NCBI GenBank assembly: GCA_037501455.1
Contig: CM074861.1
Span: 98,123,001 to 98,187,000 of the forward strand
Direction: 5' to 3'
Origin: Lantana camara
Taxonomy: Eukaryota; Streptophyta; Magnoliopsida; Lamiales; Verbenaceae
Length of the DNA stretch: 64,000 bases
Shown here: one piece after another, positions 20,288-31,480 of the stretch
Layout of the letters: the number at the start of each line of letters is the position of its first letter
Numbering within the stretch: position 1 is the first letter of the stretch
Notes under the pieces: model-generated
The model's input: only the letters and a program-made list of their open reading frames with translations
What the model was told of the DNA's origin: nothing
The model's database searches: none
Made by a program: the position numbers and the translations under genes

Positions 20288-23200
20288 TGGAGATCGAACC
20301 GAGTCAGAGCTGGGTAGATCAGGATGTTAACTTTAGCAATAAGGACCTAGTCGGCATGCCACCACGGGAAGGCGAAATGCCTAGTTGTCCGATGGTGGTT
20401 ACGCTCGACGTGGCCAACTACGATGTATCCAAAACCCTTGTTGATAATGGAAGCTCTGTAAACATTATTTATCTCTCGACTTTAAATCGTATGAATCTAG
20501 CTAAAAGTTTGAATCTGGAACCTCTCAAAACTCCTTTGACAGGATTTGGAGGGTCCGAAGTATATCCTAAGGGTCGAGTCCGATTAATTACCTCCATGGG
20601 AACACTCCCAAAGAGGTCGACACTCGAACTGGAATATTTGGTCGTCGATCAGCCGTCGGCTTTTAACATCATTTTAGGGAGGCCCGGTTTAATCGACTTT
20701 AGGGCAGTTATTTCAACCTACCATCAATTGATTAAACTCCCGACCCCTAATGGAATAGGGGAATTGAGATGCGATGTGCCCATGGCCTGGGCTTGCTACT
20801 TTATTTCCATGGAGAAAGTGAAACTACCCAATCGCCGGGTCGTCCCTATTCTGGGCCTACCCGACGGGGAAGAGGATGAGATCGAGGACCTGGAAGCCAC
20901 CAGCGACGAGCCTATCCGCAAATCGAAGAATGCTAAGAAGAAGCAGAAGGTCATAGACAATCGACTCGAGGCGTCGACCCAAACGATGGAAGTTGAACTT
21001 CTCCCGGGACAGAGAGAGAAGATCACCCATGTTGGGCTTCCCAAACCAGGAAAGGAGCACGAACAGGTGCTCCTAATCCAATTTCTTCAGGAGAACGCGG
21101 ATGTCTTTGCGTGGAGTGCCAACAATTTGGTGGGGGTCGACCCTTCCGTGATCATGCATCACCTCAATGTCGACCCATCCTTCAAGCCAATCAAACAGAG
21201 TTTGCGAACCCAGAGCGTCAGAAGAAATGAGAAAATCGAGGAAGAGGTGAACAAATTGTTAGACGTCGGATACATCACGCCCGCCACGTATGTCGATTGG
21301 CTTTGCAATGTGGTTCTAGTGGCCAAGTCAGGGGGAAAGTGGCGCATGTGCAACGACTTTACTGATCTAAACAGAGCATGCCCCAAGGACCCCTATCCCC
21401 TCCCTAATATCGACCAACTGGTCGACTCGACCGTGGGGTGCAAGCTAATGAGTATGATGGACGCCTTTCAAGGCTACTATCAAATTTTCATGGCACCTGA
21501 GGACGAGGACAAGACCGCCTTTATAGTGGTGAAGGGTGTTTATTGCTTCCGAGTGATGCCCTTCGGGCTTAAAAATGCGGGGGCTACATATCAGAGGTTG
21601 GTCAACCGGATCTTCGGGGGAGAGATCGGTAAAACCATGGAAGTGTACGTCGACGATATGATTGTAAGGTCGACACGGTCGAGCGATCACCTCAAAGACC
21701 TGACACGGGCGTTCAAACTGCTTAGGCAGTATAACCTGAAGCTCAACCCGAATAAGTGCACCTTCGGGGTGTCTGGAGGGAAATTCCTTGGGTATATGGT
21801 TAGCCAGAGAGGGATCGAGGCAAACCCCGAGAAGAGCAGTGTTGTTCGTAACCTTTCCAGCCCGAAGACGATTCGAGAGGTACAATGTCTGGTTGGTCGA
21901 ATTATCTCCCTTAACAGGTTTATTTCCAGGTCGACCGAGAAGAACCTTCCGTTTTTCAAAGTCCTGAGGAATGTTAAAGAATTCAAGTGGACCGAGGAAT
22001 GTGACCAGGCCTTCGAGGCGTTGAAAATATACCTCGAGTCGCCTCCACACCTAGCCAAGCCGGAACAGGGAGAAGTTTTATACCTCTATATGGCCGTGTC
22101 GGCCGAAGTGATCAGTTCGGTCTTGGTCACCGTGAGGGAGAGGAAGCACATGCCGATCTACTATGTTAGTAAAATTCTACACGGAGCTGAGACGCGATAT
22201 TTGGAAATCGAAAAGTTCGCCCTTGCGCTTGTACACACAGCCCGAAAGCTGAAGCCGTATTTTCAGGCCCATAAGATCGTTGTGCTCACTGATCAACCCC
22301 TCAGGCAGGTGTTGTCCAAACCGGACAGTTCGGGTCGGCTGGTTAAGTGGTCTGTCGAATTGGGTCAGTATGACTTATCCTACCAACCGAGGTTAGCATA
22401 CCAAGCCCAAGTCTTAGCCGACTTTTTGATTGAGAAACAACCCCTGGTCCCACCTGGAAAAAATGCTTGTCATTGGACGCTATCTGTCGATGGCTCTTCG
22501 ACCTCATCTGGCGGGGGTGCAGGAGTGTTATTGAGAAGTACCGACGGCGATGAGCTCGACTTCGCCATCTGTTTAGACTTCCCCGCCACGAACAACGAGG
22601 CCGAGTACGAGGCGCTCCTAGCAGGCATGAGAATCGCCAGAGAACAAGGCATTGATTGCCTGGCGGCTCTAACCGACTCACAGTTGGTGGCGAGCCAATA
22701 AGCCGGCTCTTATGAGGCGAGGGAGGAATCGATGGCCAAATACTTGCAGAAAGTCAAAGAATGGGCTGCGAAATTCAAAAACTTTAGGCTCGAGCAAATA
22801 CCTAGAGAAGAGAATGAGAGAGCAGATGTCCTTTCCAAAGTGGCCAATGGACTCAGGGGAACGAGGGATAGGTCGATCACTTTCCTCACAAACACCGCTC
22901 GATCAATCGAGAAAGAAGGAAATCCAGTGCTCAGCATCGACCCCATCGAGCCATGTTGGTTAGACGACTTGGTCCTACATCTGAGGGACCGTTTCTTGCC
23001 CGAAAACAAAACGGAGAGGCGTCGATTGATAGCCCGGGCGGCAAGCTACTCACTCAGCCCGGAGGGCATTCTATTCAAAAGATCTGTTAGAGAGCCGGCC
23101 AAGAGGTGTCTACGACCCTCCCAAGCCAAGGAGGTTCTCGAAGAGGTACACGCCGGATCCTGCGGAAATCACGCTGGGGGTCGAATACTTGCTAAAAAAG

Positions 23201-24186
23201 TCTCTCGAGCTGGCTACTATTGGCCGACCCTCCTGCGGGATTCAATCAACCTAGTGAAGAAATGTCCCAGCTGTCAAAGACATTCGAACATCACTCACCT
23301 GCATCCGAGGGAAATGACCCCAGTCGACATAGCGTGGCCTTTCGATCAATGGGGAATCGACATTGTCGGGCCTTTTCCCCTCGCCCCGAGACAGCAACAA
23401 TTTGTCATTGTCTGTGTGGAGTATTTTTCAAAGTGGGTCGAAGCAGCGCCTGTTCCCAAGATCACCCATACAGTGATGACTCGATTTCTGTGGAAAAACA
23501 TCATATGCCGATTCGGGTTGCCAAGGACTTTGATTTGCGACAATGGCCCCCAATTCCGAAGCAAAATGTTCAGGGGTTACTGTTCCAAATACGGCATCAG
23601 CTTGCGTTTTACCTCGGTCGGCCACCCTCAAGCCAACGACCAGACCGAAGTCACTAATCGGACGATCGTGTAGAACCTGAAGACCCGCCTCGACGGGAGC
23701 AAAGGAGCTTGGGCCGAGGAGATCGATGGCGTCTTATGGGCCTATCGAACCACTCCTCGGACCGCCACGGGAGAGACCCCGTTTTCAATGGTCTATGGTT
23801 CCGAGACAGTGATCCCCGCCGAGCTGATACACCAAACCGATAGGGTGTCCCATTACCAACTCGATCGCAATCAAGAGAATCGCCAGCTCGACTTGGACAT
23901 GATTGAAGAGAAGAGAGATCAGGCTTTCCGACGAATGCAGCAGTATCGAGTGACGATGACCAGAAGCTACAACAAAAAGGTCCTCCATCGAGTTTTCCGA
24001 GTTGGCGATCTCGTCCTAAAACGAGTCGACGTTGTCAAACACGTCGGGAAACTCGATACCAACTGGGAGGGTCCTTTCCGAATCTCCAAAGTCGGGAAGA
24101 ACCACGCCTACCACCTCGAAGAATTGAGTGGCGACCCGGTGCCTCGATCCTGGAATGCCCATAACCTTAGAATGTTTTACGTTTGA
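20287..24186 (+). pseudogene. pol: Tat pol polyprotein (PR-RT-RH-aRH-INT) with two in-frame stops
   Basis: One reading frame from ATG 20287 to TGA at 24184, interrupted by TAA (22699-22701) and TAG (23671-23673). Domains in order: aspartic protease (LVDNGSSVNI, near residue 52), reverse transcriptase (MPFGLKNAGATYQ and catalytic YVDD near 21646), RNase H with ALALVHTARKLKPYF, a second archaeal-type RNase H (WTLSVDGSS, NNEAEYEALLAG) cut by the first stop, then integrase with HHCC zinc finger (H..H..CPSC), the first D in GIDIVGPF, the second in CDNGPQF, E in DQTEVTNR just before the second stop, and a C-terminal GPF motif. Stops aside, the frame has no shifts, in keeping with recent inactivation. 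It acts in reverse transcription and integration. Confidence 0.88.
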
Positions 24187-24638
24187 AAAAGATGTAAACT
24201 CCAATGTGTCAATCAATAAAATCGAAACAATTCTTTCGACTGTTATACTCTTGATGGGTTAAATAGTCTGTGCCTTCTAGTCGAACGGAAGGTTAGTGGA
24301 AATTATTATTATAAGCTGTTATACCCTCGACGGGTTAAACAACCCGGCTATCTCTTAGAATCGGCTTGAATGTTCGATATTATGCTAATTAACGGCTTGA
24401 ACAGTCGATATCATCGATCTAAGAGACCTTTAAGTTTAATTTGAACATACATACTCGAAAATGCTAATTCGAAGATAACCATAAACAAATTCCATTAAAA
24501 TTCGGAAACGATTACATTTAGATTTTTCGATGGGAACATTCGTCGACCACCCCGGGTCGACCTGGCACATACAGAAATGAAATTGAAATAAAAAATAGGA
24601 AGCTACAGAGGCAAAAGTAATGCGGGAAGGCAGGGAGT
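24187..24638. other. Spacer between pol and antisense gene
   Basis: AT-richer non-coding sequence with two similar blocks (TGTTATACTCTTGATGGGTTAAA at about 24241 and TGTTATACCCTCGACGGGTTAAA at about 24318). No gene seen. Confidence 0.6.
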
Positions 24639-27302
24639 CTAGTCGATCTCTTCATCGGAGGGGGTGTTCGTGGTCTTCTCGAAGAAGAGCTCCGGGAATA
24701 TCCTGGCGTGATTCAGGACCATGGGATCGGCCCCCTGAGGCATCTGACTCACATCCTCCTCTCGGCCGCCGACCAGGGACTTGGCCAAAGGAATAGCAAA
24801 TCCGAACTCATGCTTCGACCAATCCTCCTCAAGATCTTCATCGGTTTGCGAAGGTGGGGGGCGAGGGTCGGGGCACATGAGGCCGATTTTGTTGGTGTTA
24901 TAGTCAACCGGAAGGTATCCCTCGGCGCGACATTGGGCCAAACATAAGTCGAACCCCTCCTTCAAATCTGTTAGCCCGAAGGTAGCGGTCGACCTTTTGT
25001 AAGCTGTCGATTTCATGAATCGATAAGCCCCAAACCGCTCCGACTCGGCCACAATATCGTCATATTTGGCTTGACACCTCTCGATAGCCATTCGGGCACC
25101 CTTCACTTCCCCGGCGGCTTCCCCGTCTCTGAAGGAGGAAAGTACCTTCGAGGCTTCGGCATCGAGTTTTCTGTGGGCCTCGAGCAGTTCCTCCTTCTTG
25201 GCCTCCAATTGCTTTTTGGTTTCGTCAAGGGCCATCTCTGCTTTCTCTTTCGCCAACCCCGCCGCTTTTACGCTCGAGCTGAGACTCGCCTTCTCAGTCT
25301 CCAGATCCGTCACCCTCCTCTTCAGGCTTTCGACCTCCGAGTCGATCCCGGCCTTGGCCTCTGAACGCGTCCTCCCCTCTTTATAGATTTGGGCCCTCCG
25401 ACTCATGTGGTACACATCCTGAGCAAGCTGTAACACAGAAACAAAGGAGGTCATTGACCGAACCCTAATTGAGGCAAAAAAGGAAAAGAGTTCAGGTCGT
25501 TACCCCGATGACCTTCACGGCCGCCGACATTTCCAGCTCGACCTCCGACATCTTCCACCTCGTTTCATGGTCGATTGAAAGTTGACAGCAATGGTACACC
25601 GCCCCTGCAGCCGATTGTCCCGGGGAACCGTCCCAATCCTCCGAGGCTTACCGTCATCCCCAATTAATTTGTAACCCCCGGGAAGGTGCGGCTCGGAAAT
25701 TTTGAGCATCCTAAAGAAGTCGAAAATATCGCCCTTCGGGGGATGGAACGGAAGATGCGACACCCTCACGGCCTCGGAAGAGAATGGGGCCGGTGCTTTC
25801 TCGGTCCCAGAAGACGTCGAGGGAAGGGAACCGGTGGAAATCGTGACCCTCGACTGGCTGCCCCCTACTTGGTCGGTATCTTTCGTCTGTTAGGGGGCGG
25901 CACGCCCTTCGGGTCCCTCTCTTTCTTCAAGCATTTCCTCTCGGGCTCAGAGACGGGGGCCTTCTCCTTCCTCTTTAAGGTCTGGGGGGCAGGCGATTGA
26001 CTCGGCTCGATCCCTGTTCGATCCGACGGCCTCGGGAGGACGGCGTCCGTTGTTTTGTGGGGCTGTGCCACCTCGGTGGCCTTTGCTATGGCGTGCTGGG
26101 CCGCAAGCTCCTCCATGTCGGCCCTCATCTTTGCCAATCGACTCATTATCACTTTATCTGCAAAAGAGGATAAACTCGGGATTAGAATTGACTTGAGGGT
26201 TACAAAATTCAGAAGAAAACAACAAGCAATTAAGTAAGTCGATTCGGACGCCTGCTTTACCAGGGTCGAATGTCCGACTGGCAATCCCGGGGGCTAAGCC
26301 AAAGTTCACTAGGACCTTGTCCTCAATCAACCTTTTGCAGTCGAATTGACCTAGGGACAACATATCTCGAATAAATGTGTTCGACCATCGTGTAGCCGCA
26401 GTCGGCAGAGTCGGGTTGGGCCTCCAACACCACATTATGTTCCAAAGATGTGGTCACCCCGATTCGCTCTCGACATATACAAACTGTTGCTTCCAGGTGT
26501 GCCCGTTTGAAGAGGTCGGAGATGTCGTGAGCTTGCGTTTCTGCTTAAAAGAAAACTGCACAAACCCATAGCCCGACCCGGATTTCTCCTTGGTCACACT
26601 CACGTTGAAGAGGTCCTTGGCTACCCCAAGCATGGGAATCCCAAAATACTTCATCAGCACTCGGACTTCGTTGAGCATCGCATAACCGTTCGGCATCAAT
26701 TGGACCGGGCTGATGTTCAAGTGATTCAGGATGTCGAGGATGTCATCATCTATCGGAATCCGAAACCCTGCTTGAACCATTTTCCAGGTTACGACTATGC
26801 AGTTAGTCGGTGGGTCGGTCATAGTTTGCCCTTCTCGAGGTCGGATTATACTGTACCCTCCTAATTCTATATCCCCTCCAAACAGTATCCTCCTAAAGTC
26901 TTCAAACATCTTGGCCGATACCTTGCTATCAACCAGTCTAGGGTCCTTGTCCAGAATCCGGTCGGGGGATTTCCTACCATAGGGAATATGTATATCATCT
27001 TCGTCCTGGCTCGCCGAAGTCGATGGCCCCGTGCCTCCCGCTCGACTCGTGTACTCGGGCCCCAGAGTCATCCCCACAGGGGGTATTGTTGTCAAAAGCT
27101 CTGCTGAGGTTACGGGACCTAAAGGTGAGGCCGACTGCCTATCATCTGAGCCCCCCGATTCCTCCGACTCGCCTACTTCACCCGAGGCCTGGGACCTAGC
27201 CGATTCCTCTTTACTCGAGGACGAGGAGGGCGAATTTATTTCGTCCCCGGGGCCGGGAATTTTATCCGATAAGTCTGAACTAGTCGAGGTAGAAGAAGAC
27301 AT
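24639..27302 (-). pseudogene. Antisense gene of the Tat element (gypsy-type 'Transposase_28'-like protein), decayed
   Basis: Transcribed opposite to gag/pol. The probable start is ATG at 27302 (MSSSTSTSSD..), followed by an acidic Ser-rich region, then a domain with FRIPIDDDIL..LNHLNISPVQLMPNGYAML that resembles the plant 'putative gypsy type transposon' domain. Exon 1 is 27302-26261 with an in-frame TGA at 26456-26454; the intron runs GTAAAG...TTTGCAG; exon 2 starts at 26157 (basic, Pro-rich) and meets TAG at 25865 plus a frame change before 25769. A last exon, 25427-24639, codes a coiled coil (LETEKASL, KKQLEAKKEELLEAHRK) and a conserved tail ending TPSDEEID. Extra antisense ORFs between pol and the 3' LTR are known in Tat elements; their function is unknown. 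Splice borders are my reading. Confidence 0.7.
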
Positions 27303-27760
27303 CCCACTGCTCAATAATTCTTCGACAGGTTTCCCTTGAGTTCCGCCTTCTCCTTGAAACAAGGATCAAGGTTTTGGTGTCAGGGGTCGAGTCGAACGTT
27401 TTTCGAGATGGGGATCTTCTCACTCGATTACGGACTCTCGAATGAATAGAAAATAAAGAAATTGAAGCGGTAAGAGAGAAGGAAGCTAAGTCGAGAGAGC
27501 TTACCGGAAAATTCACTTTTGACTTGATCGGCTCGAAGACTCCGGTTGCTAGGTTCGAAAAGCTCTGAAGAACTCGAAATGCTCTGAAAATTTCTGAAAA
27601 GTGAAGGGAAGAAATGAAGGCCTCAAGGGGCTATTTATAGGGGTTACTTGGGCGGGAAAATCGAAGGCGAACCGTCGCCATCATTGTGCCTGGGGGCCCA
27701 CTTCTTGAAAACCGAAAGGACGCTGCCATGTCATCGTGACACCGCCTTTCCGGGGGCTAA

Positions 27761-28419
27761 TGACGTGGGCCAATCCGGAATCGCCACGCAAGCGATGCGT
27801 AGACCACTACACGCATGCCACGTGGAGTAAAGGACCGGTCAAAGGTGCCACGCAATTCTCCGAGTAGGTCACCCCAACAGCAAATCCTTCGTGAAGGAAA
27901 GTGCTGGCCATTCGACTAGGTCGACTCGACTAGCCTCAGGAATAGTCGAAACACCATCGACTGTATACAAGACAAGTCGGCGAGTACTCGACCGTATAGT
28001 TTCTAGGTCGAATTGGGGTCGACCATCGTTGGGGCCCACTCCGCCGTTTCCAGCATTTAATGAGGACTGACAGGCTGTACGGAGCAGGTGACGCATTTAA
28101 TGTACCTGCAGGTTGCACTGTGCAGGTAATCATTACCCCAATAGGTATAAATACCCCCTCCATAAATGCCATTTACACACACAACTACCACATTAAAAGC
28201 GCACAAGTCACTCGATAAGCTCTTAGCCACTCAACACTGACTTGAGCGTCGGAGTGCCGGCAAAGGGAACAACCCACCCAGTCCTTTTTCGGTCCGTAGC
28301 TTACGTTTGTTGCTCCTCCCAGGTCAACTCCATCTCGAGCTCTACCCCGTCAACAAATTCTAAGTGGTCAAAGTCAACCATTTCGAGACACATCACCAAT
28401 CCGAAATTCGACGCGATCA
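27761..28419 (+). repeat. 3' LTR (659 bp)
   Basis: Starts TGACGTGGGCC and ends GACGCGATCA, matching the 5' LTR apart from scattered substitutions and a 22-bp segment (CATCTCGAGCTCTACC region near 28331) that the 5' copy lacks. Preceded by a short purine-rich CGGGGGCTAA, the possible polypurine tract. Confidence 0.92.
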
Positions 28420-28640
28420 GTACCCAACCTTTCATTTTTGATAAATTAGTACTCAACCTTTGTAATTTGATGAATTTCAGTACCTAAGTCAACATTTCGG
28501 TCAAAATCTCCGGTCAAGGCTTTGTGCGTGTGTTACACGTGATTTTTTAAGGGTAATTTAGTCATTTCATTTTTTTCACTAATTAAGAAATTATAAAACA
28601 CAAGAAAAACAAAAAAAAAAAAAGAAAAATAAAAAAAGAA

Positions 28641-29510
28641 AAAGAAAATGGAAGAACTCCATCATCTCTCTTCGCCAAATATGAGTTCAGCAGAGGAAAT
28701 CTGAGCCTCAACTGCGGAGCATGATGGAGTTCTTGCCAAATCTGCCAAATCTCTAGATGAAGAGAAAATGGAAGAAAAAAAGCCCAGCTCCATCATCTCT
28801 CTTTGCCACCCGTCAGCATTCGTCCGCTTCGCGCTCCGGCGCCGCCCTCAACTGACCGAATCCGCCTCAGATCCTACCAGCAAGAACACACCACCACCTT
28901 CGCCGGTAACCGCCAACTTCGAATCGCCTCCCATTTCCCCCTTTTCCTCACCTACCCTCTCTCTCCCTTCTTCCTCCTCGACCCAAAACAGCAAGAGGGA
29001 CAAAAGCCCTCAATCGCCGCCGACTTCCAGTTCCGGTCACAACCGTCGGTACCATCTCCACTTCTTTCTCCCTCTCTGAAGCAAGAAAGCTGGGAAACAT
29101 ACATATTGACCCAGATCTGAGCCTCAAGTAGTGTTGGTTGAAGATATGATTCTGCTGCATATATATATATACATACATACAAACATATATATATATATTT
29201 ACATACATATACATATATATTTATACAGAGAGAGAGATGGGAATGTTGGTTGAAGCTTGATTCTTCTGCAGATTTGTAGAAGGTCCGGGTTGGAATACCC
29301 CTTACCGGTTAATCTAAAAGGCTGTGATGATTTTTGGAATCCCAAATCTGAGCCTCAAGGCGTTGTTCCATTTTCTTCCATTTCTCCACCTTCATCTTCT
29401 CCACCATCTGAATTCTTCCATTTTCTTCCATTTCTCCACCTTCCAAGAGACCAAACGAAATGAAATGATCTGAGATTTTAATCTTCCATTTCTTCATCTG
29501 TGTTCTTCTT
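28641..29510. other. Interior of the MULE, possibly captured gene sequence
   Basis: Pyrimidine-rich, with TCCATCATCTCTCTTCGCC, Pro/Ser-rich short frames (28768-29120), a (TA)n/(CATA)n microsatellite at 29158-29225 and a direct repeat of CTTCCATTTTCTTCCATTTC at about 29375 and 29415. AAATCTGAGCCTCAA or a close variant occurs at about 28704, 29117 and 29345. No intact gene recognised. Confidence 0.5.
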
Positions 29511-29793
29511 TTTTTTCTTTTTTTCTTTTTCTTTTTTTTGTTTTTGTTTTTCTTGTGTTTTATAATTTCTTAATTAGTGAAAAAAATGAAATGGCTAAAT
29601 TACCCTTAAAAAATCACGTGTAACACACGCACAAAGCCTTGGCCGGAGATTTTGGTCGGAATGTTGACTTAGGTACTGAAATTGATCAAATTACAAAGGT
29701 CGGATACTAATTTATCAAAAATGAAAGATTGGGTACCAAAGTGCAACGCACCCCAAAGGTTGGGATGCAAAGAAAGATTAACCCTAATAAAAT

Positions 29794-30052
29794 TGAAAGA
29801 ACAAGTGTACAGCATGTGGGAGATGATCCACAAGCCAGAAAGCGTACAACAAAAATGTCCACATAAATCGAAAGGAGGCATGTACAATCTTTGGACATAA
29901 TTAAAATGATCCCTCTTCCACATCGACCTTAACGGAATATAAACCGGCCTAATCAGGCGTCCAATCATCCGAGCATCAATACGTGTCACTGTGCTTGCAG
30001 TTTGTCTTCGCAACCATGTCGATGAGGTCCACAATACCTTTACACCACACAA
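29794..30052. other. Spacer between MULE and hAT MITE
   Basis: No gene, RNA or element ends recognised in this 260-bp stretch. Confidence 0.6.
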
Positions 30053-30060
30053 TTCCCCAC

Positions 30061-30501
30061 TAAGGATATTTACGAATCGAACCGAGCCGAACTTTGTTGT
30101 TTTTTTTTTCTGACTCGAGGTTCGGCTCGAACTTATTCAACCTGGTTCGGGTTCGACGAACTCTATATTTTTGGTTCGGAGTTCAGTTCGTTTGATAATT
30201 CGGGTTCGGCTCGGTCTTGAATTCGAACCCAACATATAATTTAAAAAGAAAAAAAGAAAAAAAAATATTTTTAAGTGTAAATATAATTAATATATGTAAT
30301 TCAGTAAAACATATGTATATATATACATACATACATATATTATATATATATATATTTTTTAATAAAATAGGTCAGCTCGCGAGCCACGAACAAGAGTAAA
30401 AAGGTTCGGGATCGAGTTCGAGTTCGACTTCGGTTCTACTTTAGCTCGAACTTTCGAATTCGAATTCGAATCTTAGTCGGCTCGGTTTGTGAACATCCCT
30501 A
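30061..30501. mobile_element. 441-bp hAT MITE
   Basis: Perfect 8-bp target duplication TTCCCCAC (30053-30060 and 30502-30509). Inverted ends TAAGGATATTTACGAATCG on the left and, on the complement of the right, TAGGGATGTTCACAAACCG. Subterminal GGTTCGGCTCG-type repeats resemble those of the hAT element at 4951-5980, so the two may be related. An AT-rich core with (TA)n. No transposase. Confidence 0.9.
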
Positions 30502-30509
30502 TTCCCCAC

Positions 30510-30883
30510 AATGTCACAAGCGTCATTGCGTTGGGAGAGGCAAGCGACATATTTTTTTAGCGTCACATTCACCTTAAAAGTTAAAACTCAACCGTCATAT
30601 GAATAAAATTGAAAATGACGTTTATACTATGTAGGAACAAAATCAAGATTTAAATTAACGACGAGTAAAAATTAAAATATAAAAAATAGAGGGGATAAAA
30701 TATATTCCCCAGCTCCGTCTCCGGCAATATGACAAACCATAGAGTAAATCTCCATCATAGTGCAATATATGATTCTTAAATCATAGAGTAAATATTGCAA
30801 ACCATAATTTAGAGTAAATATCTATGGTTCCCTCTATTATGATTCTCAAATCTTTTTTGGGATAAAAGTACAATTTTATTTTA
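30510..30883. other. Intergenic, AT-rich
   Basis: Nothing coding. A short sequence AACCATAGAGTAAAT / ATCATAGAGTAAAT / TTTAGAGTAAAT recurs three times at about 30735-30815. Confidence 0.6.
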
Positions 30884-30892
30884 TTTTTACAA

Positions 30893-31178
30893 CGGGGAAT
30901 TCTCGAAAACTCCCCAAATGATAAGTCCAATTCCTTTTAGCTCTCCATTTTCAAAAATGATGTATTAAAACTCAAGAATCGCGTATCTAAAACCCCAAAT
31001 GATGTATTTGAAATACAAGGAAAAAATCACGTATCAAAATCCCAGAATCGCGTATCTAAATCCCAGAATTGCGTATCTAAATCCCAGAATCGCGTATCTA
31101 AAATCCCAAATGATGTATTTGAAAATGGGAAGCTAAAAAGAAGTTTTCAAACCCATGGGGAGTTTTAAAAAATCCCCC
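30893..31178. mobile_element. MITE with GGGGAATTTT...AACTCCCC ends (copy 1)
   Basis: Flanked by a 9-bp duplication TTTTTACAA (30884-30892 and 31179-31187), consistent with a MULE-type MITE. Left end CGGGGAATTCTCGAAAACTCCCCA, right end on the complement GGGGGATTTTTTAAAACTCCCCA. The interior carries four near-identical units of CCCAGAATCGCGTATCTAAAT. A second copy is at 46902-47168. Confidence 0.85.
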
Positions 31179-31391
31179 TTTTTACAAAGCAAGCTCAAAT
31201 TATGTCATTTTCTCTTTTCCGCACCTCTTATTTCCTTTTCCTTTTTCCTATTTAATGCTTATATAATGTATTCTTGTTTTACTTATTTTTCAATTTACAT
31301 CCAAAATAATTAAATAAATATAGCCAGTGGTTTAATTGGTCTTTTCCCCCCCAAACGCAAAAGTCCTTTAAAATCACCCCTAAAATTTCAT

Positions 31392-31400
31392 AAACCCTAA
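31392..31400 (+). promoter_or_regulatory. Telo-box upstream of the La gene
   Basis: AAACCCTAA about 80 bp before the start codon. Telo-boxes are common in promoters of plant translation and RNA-binding protein genes. A (TC)n tract follows at 31450-31461 in the leader. Confidence 0.5.
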
Positions 31401-31480
31401 ACCGCTACTCTCCATTACTTCTTCACGTACACAACGCATACTGCACACTCTCTCTCTCTCTCAAACTCCGTGCTGCATCA

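Larger units (their letters stand above)
17662..28419 (+). mobile_element. Nearly complete Tat-lineage Ty3-gypsy LTR retrotransposon
   Basis: A 10.76-kb element with two LTRs, flanked by a perfect 5-bp target duplication GTACC (17657-17661 and 28420-28424). Order: LTR, primer-site-like TGGCGCAGTCTGTGGG, gag, pol (PR-RT-RNaseH-second RNaseH-IN), a long 3' region with a spliced antisense gene, LTR. The second, archaeal-type RNase H and the CHFH..C gag motif place it in Tat. By eye the LTRs differ at about a dozen positions plus a 22-bp indel, suggesting a fairly recent insertion. Two in-frame stops in pol make this copy non-autonomous as it stands. Confidence 0.92.
17609..29784. mobile_element. 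MULE with long TIRs, split by a Tat retrotransposon
   Basis: Termini GGGTTAAT (17609) and ATTAACCC (29784) are flanked by a perfect 9-bp target duplication TAATAAAAT (17600-17608 and 29785-29793), diagnostic of Mutator-like elements. The left TIR is 17609-17661 continued at 28425 to about 28640; the right TIR is about 29510-29784. They share CTTTGCA.CCCAACCTTTGGGGTGCGTTGCACTTTGG-type text and a distal CACGTGTAACACACGCACAAAGCC block. Without the 10.8-kb insertion the element is about 1.4 kb and lacks transposase. The interior, 28640-29510, carries C/T-rich text with three AAATCTGAGCCTCAA repeats and may be captured gene sequence. Confidence 0.85.

Noticed and set aside
28768..29120. Pro/Ser-rich frames in the MULE interior as a gene
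   Set aside because: Low complexity, no start context or splice partner recognised; kept only as possible captured sequence.
30217..30399. Lys-rich small frame in the hAT MITE
   Set aside because: Inside a non-coding MITE with clear TIRs; AT-rich artefact.
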